DNA of 64,000 nt from Bacillota bacterium (GTDB taxonomy: Bacteria; Bacillota; Clostridia; Christensenellales; SZUA-584), in NCBI GenBank assembly GCA_023459495.1, contig JAEWTL010000013.1, forward strand, positions 124,001 to 188,000, read 5' to 3'. Positions 52,037 to 60,916 of this stretch are shown here, in pieces (within the stretch, counting starts at the first letter, position 1; each line of letters opens with the position of its first letter). Position numbers and translations under genes: made by a program. The notes beneath the pieces were generated by a model. That model made no database searches. It was not told where the DNA came from and was given only the letters and a program-made list of their open reading frames with translations.

Positions 52037-52282
52037 CTACACCCCCAAATTCTTTTCGACTTCCTCCACTGACAGCCAGCCCTGCTCCCGGCCCACCCTT
52101 TCACCCTCGGCAAGCTGCGACATCAGCTTGATCGTGGCCTGCGTTTTCTCATAGTCCGCAATATCAACAAGCGCGTAGCGTCCCCTGCCATTCTTCGTCA
52201 AAAAAACCGGTTCGCCTGCTGCGACATCCCGTAAAACCTCGTTATAATTTCGCAGGTCCGAAACCGGCTTAATATTCGGCAT
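52037..52282 (-). CDS. Phd/YefM-type antitoxin
   Basis: The 81-residue protein starts MPNIKPVSDLRNYNEVLRDV and has VFLTKNGRGRYALVDIADYE, the Phd/YefM DNA-binding fold. The C-terminal part (about 50-81) should wrap around the toxin. The ATG at 52282 follows GAGGTG. Antitoxins of this type also repress their own promoter; the upstream stretch is AT-rich with a TTGATT box. Confidence 0.92.
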   Translation of the reverse strand: MPNIKPVSDLRNYNEVLRDVAAGEPVFLTKNGRGRYALVDIADYEKTQATIKLMSQLAEGERVGREQGWLSVEEVEKNLGV

Positions 52283-52501
52283 ACGATCACCTCTTTTTTC
52301 TTGCTGATATTATTATATACAAATCTTTCGAAATCAACAACAGCAGATTTGAAAAGATTCCACCTGCACACTTCATGATGATACCGGAGTCCGTGCTTTT
52401 GGAACCGCGGCTGGGCGGTTCACATTGCCCACATCCACTTTATCTGGTGATAAGCAAAAACGGAGCGAATCCAACACTCCGTTTTATAATCCTGTTATCC
52501 G

Positions 52502-52972
52502 TTATTCGCCCTCGTAGTAGTCCACCGGTTCCGGCACGGGAAAGACCATTCGGATGTCCTCCCCGAACACGCCCATCTTGTTGGAGTCCGGATAAAAGCA
52601 TACCTCCGGGTCGTGCATGGTGTCGAAATCCGCGTAGACCAGCGGCTCCGTATCGGAAGTGTTCGTCAGCTTGTGCGCGCCCTTCTCGTTGTTGGGGAAA
52701 TAGAGAAAGTCGCCCGCAGTCACCAGCCGCTCCCCCTCGGGCGTTTTCAGCCGTCCCGTGCCGCTGAGGATAAAGAAAACCTCCTCGTTACGCAGGTGGT
52801 AATGGTACGGCACCGCCGCTTTGCCGGGCGGCACCTCATATACCGCAACGTTAAAACCCGCCGAATCCTGCTTTCCGACAATGACCCTTCGGGTAAACTC
52901 AAAGCTCGGGTGATCCGCCTTGTGGACGCTCTCCGCCGTTTCTGCCCTGCGTACAAAAGCTTCTCCGCTCAT
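52502..52972 (-). CDS. Cupin-domain protein
   Basis: The 156-residue protein has the cupin motifs PYHYHLRNEEVFFILSGTGR (two His, Glu) and GDFLYFPNNEKGAHKL (Pro, His), giving a metal-binding barrel. It may be an isomerase or dioxygenase of a sugar or small acid; no specific role is evident. It starts 39 bp after the GPH symporter stop (ATG at 52972, AAAGGAA), so the two are probably co-transcribed. Confidence 0.88.
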   Translation of the reverse strand: MSGEAFVRRAETAESVHKADHPSFEFTRRVIVGKQDSAGFNVAVYEVPPGKAAVPYHYHLRNEEVFFILSGTGRLKTPEGERLVTAGDFLYFPNNEKGAHKLTNTSDTEPLVYADFDTMHDPEVCFYPDSNKMGVFGEDIRMVFPVPEPVDYYEGE

Positions 52973-53011
52973 AACAGTTCCTTTCGCCGCAGACAGTGCG
53001 GCAGGCCCTTA

Positions 53012-54553
53012 TTATTTTTCCACGATATCGCCCGTGATTTCTCCCCGTGCGGTGAGATCGGACACGATCTGGTCGTAGAACTTCTTGTCGATCTTGTACT
53101 TCGCGCGGTATACGATATAGCCCACCACGATGCAGACCAACGGCACGATGAACATTGCAAGCTTCAGCCACAGCAGGCCTGTCGGCGTCACGTCGTCCGG
53201 AGTCTCGGCGCTGTTAATACCGGAGATCAGCAGCGTAAACGTCATGATGCCCGTGGCAACCGCGCCGCCCAGCTTGTTGATGAGCGGCTGCACGGAGAGC
53301 GTAACAGCCTGATTGCGCTTGCCGAACTTCCACTGGCCGTATTCAATGGTATCGGAGAGGAACATCAGCATCAGCAGCTGGATAAACGCCTCGCCGATAA
53401 ACAACAGCACGCCCGCGATGCCGATGGGGATCATGTTCATGGGTGAGAAGAAGAACAGCACATAGCCCGCAAGCACCAGCACCGTCGCCAGCGTATAGAA
53501 CTGCTTGCGTGACATGCGTTTGCTGATGAGCGGGAATATGATAAGCGCGCCAATCTGCGAAATCCCGAGGATACCCGCGAACAGCGAGTACATGTTTTCA
53601 TCCTTGAAGGCGTATTTGAAGTAGTACGTGCCGAAGCTCGTCGTGGTCACATAGCCGATCGTGAACAGTGCCATCGAAATTACGGTAAACAGCAGCTGGT
53701 CGTTTTTGATGAGTGCACGGAACATGCCGCGCATCGTCGTCTTCTCTTCTTCCTTGAACTCGCCGCGGTATTCCTTTGCGCCGAACACCGTATAGAGCTG
53801 GAAACCGATCATCAGTACAGCAATGCCGATGGCTAGAACCAGCCAGCTTTGCTGCCCGGCTACCCCGGCTTCAACTCCAGACTGCTTGAATGTCTCGCCC
53901 AACCCGTCAGCCACGGGCAGCAGCGCCACCACCGTAACGAACAGACCAATGTTGGCGCAGATACGGGCAAAGGAACCGATCTTTTCACGCCGTTTCTGTT
54001 CCAGCGAGAGCGCGGGCATCATGGACCAGTAGGCGATATCATTGAGGCCGTAGGTGATATCCCACGCAATATAGCACACCGCAAAGAGCACGACGTAAAC
54101 CACGTTCACCGTCTGCTCACTTCTCAGGCTTTCCAGAGGCTGTCCAAACCGGGTAAACAGCATGACCATGAACAATGCGCTCACAATCGCGCCGGATAGA
54201 ATCCACGGCTTGTATTTGCCTCGGCGGGACTTGGTGTTGTCCACGATCAGCCCCATGAGGGGATCATTGAGGGCGTCGAAAATGCGCAGCCCCGTGAGTA
54301 CGCCGCCCACCACTCCGAACATCAGGTTCGAAAGGTCCAGCACCTCGGTGAGAAAGAACACGAGGAACATGCTCTCGAGGGTATACAGCATATCCCGCCC
54401 GATGGTACCCATGCCAAAAAAGAACGTGTTTTTTGTATTGCGGCTGCCGCGCGTACCAATACCAATAGTAAGGCCAGCGACCGCTACAACGACCACCCCA
54501 ACCGCGAGAACTAGCCAGTTCGCGCTCACCCAAGCCAAAATTCGATCGAACAT
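53012..54553 (-). CDS. GPH-family sugar:cation symporter
   Basis: The 513-residue protein belongs to the glycoside-pentoside-hexuronide family (MelB/LacS-like): the DALNDPLMGLIVDNTKSRRG then KYKPWIL motif, and WDITYGLNDIAYWSMMPAL. It has twelve TM helices plus an extra hydrophobic helix at residues 10-32. It lacks the EIIA domain of LacS. With GH36 and GH13 genes nearby it may bring in alpha-galactosides or other oligosaccharides. The ATG at 54553 has AGGCGG upstream. Confidence 0.9.
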   Translation of the reverse strand: MFDRILAWVSANWLVLAVGVVVVAVAGLTIGIGTRGSRNTKNTFFFGMGTIGRDMLYTLESMFLVFFLTEVLDLSNLMFGVVGGVLTGLRIFDALNDPLMGLIVDNTKSRRGKYKPWILSGAIVSALFMVMLFTRFGQPLESLRSEQTVNVVYVVLFAVCYIAWDITYGLNDIAYWSMMPALSLEQKRREKIGSFARICANIGLFVTVVALLPVADGLGETFKQSGVEAGVAGQQSWLVLAIGIAVLMIGFQLYTVFGAKEYRGEFKEEEKTTMRGMFRALIKNDQLLFTVISMALFTIGYVTTTSFGTYYFKYAFKDENMYSLFAGILGISQIGALIIFPLISKRMSRKQFYTLATVLVLAGYVLFFFSPMNMIPIGIAGVLLFIGEAFIQLLMLMFLSDTIEYGQWKFGKRNQAVTLSVQPLINKLGGAVATGIMTFTLLISGINSAETPDDVTPTGLLWLKLAMFIVPLVCIVVGYIVYRAKYKIDKKFYDQIVSDLTARGEITGDIVEK

Positions 54554-54763
54554 ATTGCCATCCGCCTTTTTATTATGATTCCGGAGCGCCGCTCCGAAAC
54601 GATTTTCGCAAATAAGCCGCCGCCCGTGAAAGCAGACGGAAAGCCAGAATACAGGGTTTTCAGGAAAGTTGCGAAGGCGCCAGTCCTCCTACGGTGTGTA
54701 TAACTGATTATACCATAATAAATAAGCCGCGTACAGCCCGCCCGTGCAAATCCGCCGCTGCCA

Positions 54764-54792
54764 TTGTCTCCGCTGTCCATCGGGTGTATAAT
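54764..54792 (+). promoter_or_regulatory. Promoter of the surface nucleotidase gene
   Basis: TTGTCT (54764-54769), 17 bp and a perfect TATAAT (54787-54792), 42 bp before the ATG. Confidence 0.6.
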
Positions 54793-54834
54793 GATCCTGA
54801 TCCAATTATAAAATCGATGGCAAAGGAGCCGCAT

Positions 54835-56769
54835 ATGAGAGTTTACGGGAAAATCCTGACCATGTTTTTGGCTTTCATTTTCATACTGGCCTTCGCAGCG
54901 CCTTCGGTCCTCGCGGACGACGCGCTGTCCTCGGGCGAGATCCGCATACTGTTTACGCATGACATGCATGCCTCGCTGGAGCCCGCAAGGCTGGAGAACG
55001 AGGACGGGCAGATCGTGGAGACCGGCGGGTTCGCGCGGCTGTATGCCGCCATCAACGAAGCGCGCGCTGCCTCCCCCGACTCCACGCTGCTGGTGGACGC
55101 AGGCGACTATACGATGGGCACGCTGTTCCAGACCATCGAGGACACGCAGTCGCCGGAGCTTAGGCTTATGGGCATGATGGGCTATGACGCCACGACCGTA
55201 GGTAACCACGAGTTCGACTACTCGATCACAGGCTTTGCGGACAGCCTGAATGCCGCGGCGGATAGCGGCGAAGCACTACCACCCTACGTGATCTCCAATA
55301 TGTCACTGCCCGGCACGGACGAGAAATCTGAGGCGCTGCGCGCAGCGATGGATAACTACGGCGTACAGGATTACATCGTCGTGGAAAAAGGCGGCTGCCG
55401 CATCGGCATCTTTGGTGTCATGGGTGAGGAGCCCGTGGCCGACGCACCCGCATCCGCCCCGGCTGTATTTGAGGACATCAAGGATGCGGCAAAGCGCATG
55501 GTACAGGTGCTTAAGGAGCAGGAGAAGGTCGACCTCATCGTCTGCCTGTCGCATTCCGGCACCAGCGAAACCTATGCCGACTCGGAGGACGAACAGCTTG
55601 CCAAGGCTGTGCCAGATATCGACGTAATCATCAGCGGCCATACGCACACGGTTCTCAGGCAGCCCATCATCTCGGGCCATACCATCATCGCCTCGTGCGG
55701 CTCCGACAGCGCCTTTTTGGGCCAGCTCGACATCGTGCGTGAGGATGGCGTCTGGAAGGTTTCGGACTATTCTCTGCGCCCCATCGACGGTACCATCACC
55801 GGGGATGCGTCGATACAGGCCAAGGTGGATGAATTCAAGTCGCTCGTAGGCGATTACCTCTCAAAGCTCGGCTACAGCTACGATGAGGTGATCGCGTACT
55901 CGCCCTACCAATATTCGGACATCGACTACATGTACGCCCACCCGGATGACTATGCGCTGGGTGACATCACCGCCGACGCGTACATGCAGGCTGTCAGACA
56001 GTCGGGCGTGGACGCCGATGTCACGGTAGTGCCCATGGGTATCCTCCGAGCAACGATCAACCAAGGCGATATCACCGTGGCGGACGCCTTCAAGATCCTC
56101 TCCCTTGGCACTGGGCCGGACGGAGAAACGGGCTACCCACTGATCTCGGTGTACCTCTATGGCGGGGAGCTTAAGAACGTCTGTGAGGTGGATGCCTCGG
56201 TGTCGGGCATCATGAGCGACGCGCAACTGTTCTTCTCCGGCCTGAAATATACCTATAATCCGAACCGGCTCATCTTTGATAAGGTGACGGACCTGCAACT
56301 CGTCCGAGAAGACGGCAGCGTCGAAGTGGTGGAAGACGACCAGCTCTACTGCGTGGTATGCAGCCTGTATTCCGGGCAGATGCTTTCCTACGTGAAGGAG
56401 GAGTCGTTCGGCATCCTCTCCATCACACCCAAGGACGAGGACGGCGAAGCGCTGATCGACTTTGAGAGCCGCATACTCTATACGCCGGACGGCGCGGAGC
56501 TCAAGGAGTGGGAGTCGGTCGTATCGTTCCTCGGATCGTTCGAGCCGCAGAACGGCGTCAGCACCATACCCGCGCTCTACGCGCAGCCGCAGGGTCGCAA
56601 AACGGCGGATACCTCCGCCGGCTTCGCTCACCCCACCACGTTCGCGTGGATCGCCTATGGTGTGATCCTGTTGCTGCTGGCCCTCATCGCTCTCGCTATC
56701 GTGCTCATCGCACGCGGCGCAAAGAAGCGCAAGGCCCGCCGGACTGCTAAAGTGGCAATCGAAGCATAA
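54835..56769 (+). CDS. Surface-anchored 5'-nucleotidase/2',3'-cyclic phosphodiesterase family protein
   Basis: The 644-residue protein has a signal peptide (about 1-26). Its calcineurin-like domain carries all metal motifs: FTHDMHA, LLVDAGDYTMG, VGNHEFDY, LSHSG and ISGHTHT. A 5'-nucleotidase C-terminal domain follows (DYALGDITADAYMQAVRQSG; GILRATINQGDITVADAF). The C-terminus has a TM helix and the tail GAKKRKARRTAK, so it stays on the membrane facing out. It should release nucleosides and phosphate from external nucleotides. AAAGGAG precedes the ATG at 54835. Monocistronic. Confidence 0.92.
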   Translation: MRVYGKILTMFLAFIFILAFAAPSVLADDALSSGEIRILFTHDMHASLEPARLENEDGQIVETGGFARLYAAINEARAASPDSTLLVDAGDYTMGTLFQTIEDTQSPELRLMGMMGYDATTVGNHEFDYSITGFADSLNAAADSGEALPPYVISNMSLPGTDEKSEALRAAMDNYGVQDYIVVEKGGCRIGIFGVMGEEPVADAPASAPAVFEDIKDAAKRMVQVLKEQEKVDLIVCLSHSGTSETYADSEDEQLAKAVPDIDVIISGHTHTVLRQPIISGHTIIASCGSDSAFLGQLDIVREDGVWKVSDYSLRPIDGTITGDASIQAKVDEFKSLVGDYLSKLGYSYDEVIAYSPYQYSDIDYMYAHPDDYALGDITADAYMQAVRQSGVDADVTVVPMGILRATINQGDITVADAFKILSLGTGPDGETGYPLISVYLYGGELKNVCEVDASVSGIMSDAQLFFSGLKYTYNPNRLIFDKVTDLQLVREDGSVEVVEDDQLYCVVCSLYSGQMLSYVKEESFGILSITPKDEDGEALIDFESRILYTPDGAELKEWESVVSFLGSFEPQNGVSTIPALYAQPQGRKTADTSAGFAHPTTFAWIAYGVILLLLALIALAIVLIARGAKKRKARRTAKVAIEA

Positions 56770-56776
56770 CGTCGGC

Positions 56777-56805
56777 AAAGCCTCTCCAAACCGGAGAGGC
56801 TTTTT
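56777..56805 (+). terminator. Terminator of the surface nucleotidase gene
   Basis: AAAGCCTCTCC and GGAGAGGCTTT form an 11-bp stem with loop AAACC, followed by TTAT. Confidence 0.9.
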
Positions 56806-56811
56806 ATATAT

Positions 56812-56862
56812 AGCTGGAAGCCTCCTATAAGGGGAGATGGCGCGCCGATACGCAGTACCGGC
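56812..56862. repeat. Possible degenerate copy of the clostridial hairpin repeat
   Basis: GGAAGCCTCCTATAAGGGGA, then GATGGCGCGCCG, resembles the order AAGG-stem then GC-rich stem seen inside the U32 gene, but the stems are imperfect. Confidence 0.35.
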
Positions 56863-57076
56863 CTTTCGGAAGGGTGATGCCGCTAATCCACTAACCGCAT
56901 AATCCATAGCCTTCGACCCTTACGCTGCTTTTAAACCAATCTGGCCACTTTGCTTTCACAACAAATACGGTGTATAATCGTTGTCCGACCTATAGTAAAA
57001 TGCAACGAACGAATCAGTCCGTTCAGGATTATTCAGATTAAGCGGCATAATCGCTGTTATCTCAGGAGGTGAGTTC

Positions 57077-57259
57077 ATGGACAGCTTCACGAAGGAAGAG
57101 CTGGAGGAAGCGCTCCGGGCCATCGTGTCAACGATCAGCAAGTGCGAGAAGGTACAGCCGAAGCTGAAGCAGGGTACCCCTCAGCATACGCTGCTCGTCC
57201 GCAGGATTAAAGCGCTTAACATCGCATCCGTGCTGATCAAAAGAGAATTGGGTTTGTAG
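57077..57259 (+). CDS. Small conserved hypothetical protein
   Basis: The 60-residue protein (MDSFTKEELEEALRAIVSTI ... LVRRIKALNIASVLIKRELG) is helical and charged. Similar short proteins are remembered from other Clostridia, with the KCEKVQPKLKQG and RRIKALNIA segments, but without a known function. A near-perfect AGGAGGTGA precedes the ATG. It is a single gene. Confidence 0.75.
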   Translation: MDSFTKEELEEALRAIVSTISKCEKVQPKLKQGTPQHTLLVRRIKALNIASVLIKRELGL

Positions 57260-57330
57260 GACCAGCATCTAATCGCACAAGGACTATCACCGCATCCTTG
57301 TTAAAGCATCTTACCGGTATAACAAAAATA

Positions 57331-57352
57331 CGCCCCACCTTTCGGCAGAGCG
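57331..57352 (-). terminator. Terminator of the ferredoxin gene
   Basis: A 9-bp stem with G-U pairs and a GAAA loop on the minus strand, followed by TATTTTTG. Confidence 0.65.
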
Positions 57353-57373
57353 CATTGCTGATGATACAATCGG

Positions 57374-57562
57374 TTATTCGACCGTGATCACGTTGACGGG
57401 GCAGTCCTCCGCAGCCTCAGCCGCGGCATCCTCGTCCTCTTTGGCAATCTCGTCCACATAGACCTCAGCCAGGCCGTCCTCCGCCATCCGGAAAACCCCC
57501 GGACAGGTATCGGCGCAGAGCCCGCAGGCGATGCATCCGTCCCGATCAATTTCTGCTTTCAT
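57374..57562 (-). CDS. Ferredoxin, single 4Fe-4S cluster
   Basis: The 62-residue protein has CIACGLCADTCPGVF (about 10-24) and a distant CPVNV (about 54-58), giving four Cys for one 4Fe-4S cluster as in the Fer4_13 type. Two more conserved-looking Cys of 8Fe ferredoxins are missing. It carries electrons in anaerobic metabolism; no partner is adjacent. The ATG at 57562 follows GGAGAGG. Confidence 0.92.
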   Translation of the reverse strand: MKAEIDRDGCIACGLCADTCPGVFRMAEDGLAEVYVDEIAKEDEDAAAEAAEDCPVNVITVE

Positions 57563-57650
57563 CCTCTATCCTCTCCTGAACAAATGATAGTCTATTGTAC
57601 CCGCTGTCCATGTGTATTATGCACCCATTATACAGCATTATGCTGCGATT

Positions 57651-59021
57651 TTAAACCACTGCCTCTGCCGCGAGTTCGTTGTGCTGGGCCCGCAGTTCAC
57701 GGATGAACGAGATGCTCAGCAGCAGCGCGGCAAGGGTGGTCAGCACGTCGGCGGTGGGCTGTGCGTAGATGTAGCCTCCAAAGCCGAGCTTCGCGTTCAA
57801 AATGAGCACCAGCGGAAAGTACAGGATGCACTGCCGCCCAAGTGAAATCAGCATGGAACGCACCGCCTTGCCCGTGGCCTGAAACGTCGTCATCAGCGTA
57901 AGCTGCAATCCGATGAACGGCGCGCCCCAGCAGAACGCGTGCAGTATCTTTGTGCCGGCATTGATCACGTCCGGGTCGTCGGTGAACGCCGTAACGAAGC
58001 TGCGACCAAACAGTACGAACAACAGCGTGAAGAAACACGCCAGTGCCGTGTTGTACACCATCGTGGTTTTAAGCCCGCTGATGAGTCGATGATAGTTCTT
58101 TGCACCGTAGTTAAAGCCCGCGAAGGGCTGATACCCCTGTGCCATGCCGAACATCAGCATGATGCACATGCTGTTGATGCGCATTTGCACGCCGTTGCCT
58201 GCCACAATCGCGTCGCCGTACTGGTGTGCCAGCACGTTAGCCAGTATCATGGACAGGCCCATGATGATCGCGTTGACCGCAGCCGAAAGGCCGATCTTCA
58301 GCGACTGCCCGTAGATGCGGACCGAGGGCTTGAAGTCGCGCGGGCGGATGGACAGCAATGTCTTTTTGGAGAAGAAATGCAGCACATAATAGCCTGTGCC
58401 AAGCGCGTTGCCGATGATGGTTGCCCACGCTGCTCCCTCAATGCCGAGGCCGAAAACAAAGATGAATATCGGGTCGAGAATGATGTTGCTCACCACGCCA
58501 ATGGTGATGCCCATTGTGGACTTTCCGGTTGCGCCTTCGCTGCGCACCAGTCCCGCCAGACCCACCTGCAGCACAGGCAGCACGCTGCACGCCGCGATGA
58601 TCGTGAAGTAGCCGTCGGTAGGCGCAAAGGTATCCTCGCTCGTGCCAATGGCGTGAAGCAGCGGTGTTTTGAACAGCACCATCACCGCCGCCAGCACAAC
58701 GCCCACGATGATGGACGTGTAAAAAGCCACCGATGTGGTGTGCCGGGCTTCGGTGAAGTCCTTTTCGCCGAGCTTGCGCGATACGTAGCTGGCCGAACCC
58801 ACGGCGAAGATGTTACCGAACGCCTGAATCATCAGGAAGAGCGGCGTCACGACCGCCACCGCGGCGATCAGATTCGTATCACGCAGCAGACCGATAAAGA
58901 ATGTATCGGTCAGATTGTATATTACCTGCACCGCCATGCCAAGCATCGTCGGCAGAGCGAGCCGCAGTATCGCGCTTTTAACAGGCACGTCTGACATCAG
59001 TTTAAGCCTTGTCTGATCCAT
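57651..59021 (-). CDS. MATE family multidrug/cation exporter
   Basis: The 456-residue membrane protein has twelve TM helices in two halves. Family segments are seen: LALPTMLGMAVQVIYNLTDT, AVGSASYVSRKLGEKDF, and GMAQGYQPFAGFNYGAKNY. It exports drugs or metabolites with Na+ or H+. Its start (ATG at 59021, GGAGA upstream) overlaps the end of the marR gene by 20 bp, so MarR probably controls it. Confidence 0.92.
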   Translation of the reverse strand: MDQTRLKLMSDVPVKSAILRLALPTMLGMAVQVIYNLTDTFFIGLLRDTNLIAAVAVVTPLFLMIQAFGNIFAVGSASYVSRKLGEKDFTEARHTTSVAFYTSIIVGVVLAAVMVLFKTPLLHAIGTSEDTFAPTDGYFTIIAACSVLPVLQVGLAGLVRSEGATGKSTMGITIGVVSNIILDPIFIFVFGLGIEGAAWATIIGNALGTGYYVLHFFSKKTLLSIRPRDFKPSVRIYGQSLKIGLSAAVNAIIMGLSMILANVLAHQYGDAIVAGNGVQMRINSMCIMLMFGMAQGYQPFAGFNYGAKNYHRLISGLKTTMVYNTALACFFTLLFVLFGRSFVTAFTDDPDVINAGTKILHAFCWGAPFIGLQLTLMTTFQATGKAVRSMLISLGRQCILYFPLVLILNAKLGFGGYIYAQPTADVLTTLAALLLSISFIRELRAQHNELAAEAVV

Positions 59022-59454
59022 GTTGTTTCTCCAGTTGTTTCAAAGTATGTTCGAGCGTTTTTACAGCCGTATCCAGCCCTTCCCGCTCCGCCGGGTTCAG
59101 AACTTCCAGACGGGCAGATACATATGCCTCGAATTGTGTGCGCAGCGCTTCCGCAGCACGGTTTCCCTCCGGCGTAAGACTTAAGGCTGTGCAGCGTCTG
59201 TCCTGCGAGGAACAGCGCCGGATAAGTCCCTTCTCTTCCAGCTTGTCCGCCAAGTATGTAAACGAACCGCATTCAAGGCCTGCCGCATGCGCATAATGCT
59301 TCATCGTCATTCCCGGTCTGAAATAGAGCTCCATCACCGTATGAGTCTCGGTATGGTTGAGCGGAACCCCGATCTCAGGCGTAAAACCGCAGCGCAACGC
59401 CTTCATCATCTCCGGAAAAATACGAAGCATATTCTGCACTGCTTCCAGTTCCAC
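59002..59454 (-). CDS. MarR family transcriptional regulator
   Basis: The 150-residue regulator has the winged helix with MTMKHYAHAAGLECGSFTYL, then ADKLEEKGLI and the wing SSQDRRCTALSLTPEG. It precedes and overlaps the MATE gene. Start is GTG at 59454 with GAGG upstream. It probably represses the pair until a drug or metabolite binds. Confidence 0.88.
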   Translation of the reverse strand: MELEAVQNMLRIFPEMMKALRCGFTPEIGVPLNHTETHTVMELYFRPGMTMKHYAHAAGLECGSFTYLADKLEEKGLIRRCSSQDRRCTALSLTPEGNRAAEALRTQFEAYVSARLEVLNPAEREGLDTAVKTLEHTLKQLEKQHGSDKA

Positions 59455-59635
59455 CGTTCACCATCCTCAGTCAAGTAATAAAGCACATCATAAGCCGATA
59501 TATATTGATTGTCAATGAAAATATATTTAGAATTCTAATTATTTTTTCACTGGCGCAATAATGGAATCCATTGCATTGACAGCGCAGATATGGTATCATC
59601 AAGATAGTCATTTTGCACTGCATATCAACTACAGT

Positions 59636-59735
59636 ACAAACTGAGCAGGCGATGAACCAAACGGTTCGTGGTGCCGGGCCGCCCAGGGCGGCAGCAGATT
59701 TTGAAGATTTCACATCTGCGGGACAGTGAGTGTTT
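59636..59735 (+). promoter_or_regulatory. NiCo (Ni/Co-sensing) riboswitch
   Basis: The conserved segments appear in order: ACTGAGCAGGCGATGAACC, GTGCCGGGCCGCC, GGCGGCAGCAG and GCGGGACAGTGAG. ACTG at the start pairs with CAGT near the end (P1). The aptamer's 3' part lies inside a terminator hairpin, so metal binding should prevent termination. The downstream gene is a CDF metal exporter, as usual for this class. Confidence 0.85.
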
Positions 59736-59752
59736 CGCGGATGTGTTTTTTT
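59711..59752 (+). terminator. Riboswitch terminator ahead of the CDF exporter
   Basis: CACATCTGCG and CGCGGATGTG form a 10-bp stem (one G-U) followed by a T-run. Its 5' half and loop contain the aptamer's GGGACAG segment. Confidence 0.85.
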
Positions 59753-59826
59753 AACCCCGCACAGCACAGTACAACAGAGTAGCAACAGCCAGCATTGCAA
59801 AAAATAAAGTGCAGGAGTTTTCAGCT

Positions 59827-60714
59827 ATGAAAAAAGATGAAGGCGAAAAAATCATTATGCTGTGCCTGATCGGCAACATGCTTTTGCTTGCTCTCAAAGG
59901 CTCCATCGGCCTGCTCTCCGGCAGCGAAGCGCTCACTGCGGACGCGGTCAATTCCGCGGGGGACGTGCTGAGTTCTCTCGTCGTGCTGCTCGGCGTGCGC
60001 TACTCGCTGAAAGCGTCCGACGAAGGCCACCATTACGGCCACGGCAAGATGGAAGCGCTCGTGTCCATGGTCGTCGGCATCATGATACTCACCAGCGTGG
60101 TTCTCCTTGTTCTGGACGTGGTCAAAACAATATCCAGTCAAAGCGCGTCCGAACCCAGCTTCTACGCGTTGGGAGCTGCCGCGGTAGCGATCGCTGTCAA
60201 GGCGTTCATGTACAAAAAGACAGCTTCCGTAGGCAAACGGCTGAACTCCATTGCCGTCATCACCAACGCGAAGGATCACCGCAACGATATCTTCGCTACG
60301 TCGGGAACGCTGGTGGCGATCGGACTTTCGTTTATCGGACAGCATTTTGGCATCCGGACGCTGTCGCTGTATGCCGAGCCTGCACTGGCCGCGATCATGA
60401 GCATATTCATCGTTAAAACCGCTTTGGAGATCCTCATTGAGTCCAGCAAAATGCTGCTGGACGCCGCGCCTGACAAGGAAACGGTCTCCCGCATGCGGGA
60501 GATCACGGAAACCGTCGAGGGCGTGCAGAAGCTGGACTGGATCAAGTGCCGCCGGATGGGCCGTGGCCTGCTGGTGGACGCGGCGATTGAAGTAGCCGGC
60601 GACCTCACCGTCACAAAAGGCCACGGCATCGGCGATACTGTGAGCTGCGCTATCATGGCGGAATACCCCGAGGTGCTGGACGTGCTGGTGCATATCAACC
60701 CCGACCAGCCTTAG
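59827..60714 (+). CDS. Cation diffusion facilitator, Ni/Co exporter-like
   Basis: The 295-residue protein has six TM helices with the metal-site motifs in LTADAVNSAGDVLSS (TM2) and AKDHRNDIFATSGT (TM5). A cytoplasmic C-terminal domain follows (VQKLDWIKCRRMGRGLLVDA; HGIGDTVSCAIMAEYP). The Asp residues at TM2 and TM5 fit the CDF transport site. Because its leader carries a NiCo riboswitch, cobalt and nickel are the likely substrates. The ATG at 59827 follows AGGAG. Confidence 0.93.
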   Translation: MKKDEGEKIIMLCLIGNMLLLALKGSIGLLSGSEALTADAVNSAGDVLSSLVVLLGVRYSLKASDEGHHYGHGKMEALVSMVVGIMILTSVVLLVLDVVKTISSQSASEPSFYALGAAAVAIAVKAFMYKKTASVGKRLNSIAVITNAKDHRNDIFATSGTLVAIGLSFIGQHFGIRTLSLYAEPALAAIMSIFIVKTALEILIESSKMLLDAAPDKETVSRMREITETVEGVQKLDWIKCRRMGRGLLVDAAIEVAGDLTVTKGHGIGDTVSCAIMAEYPEVLDVLVHINPDQP

Positions 60715-60732
60715 ATCTGTAGATTCTATCAT

Positions 60733-60892
60733 TAACGAGGGCGCTGCCCTCGCGCTCCCATCCAAGGGACCCGTCCCTTGAAAATCCCTTTATCTGTGGA
60801 ACGCCCTGTCTAGGGCGTTCCGTTTGATGGGATTCTTAAGGGGCAATGCCCCTTAAGCGGTGGTTTGGAGGCAGGGCCTCCAAGAAATGGCC
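60733..60892. repeat. Modular palindromic repeat cluster, copy 3 (longest)
   Basis: The modules are CGAGGGCGCTGCCCTCG, CAAGGGACCCGTCCCTTG, GAACGCCCTGTCTAGGGCGT (plus TCC), TTAAGGGGCAATGCCCCTTAA and TTGGAGGCAGGGCCTCCAA. The last three keep the order seen at 2.2 kb and 24.5 kb. Confidence 0.8.
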
Positions 60893-60916
60893 TTATCAAC
60901 AGCCCGCACCCGGTAT

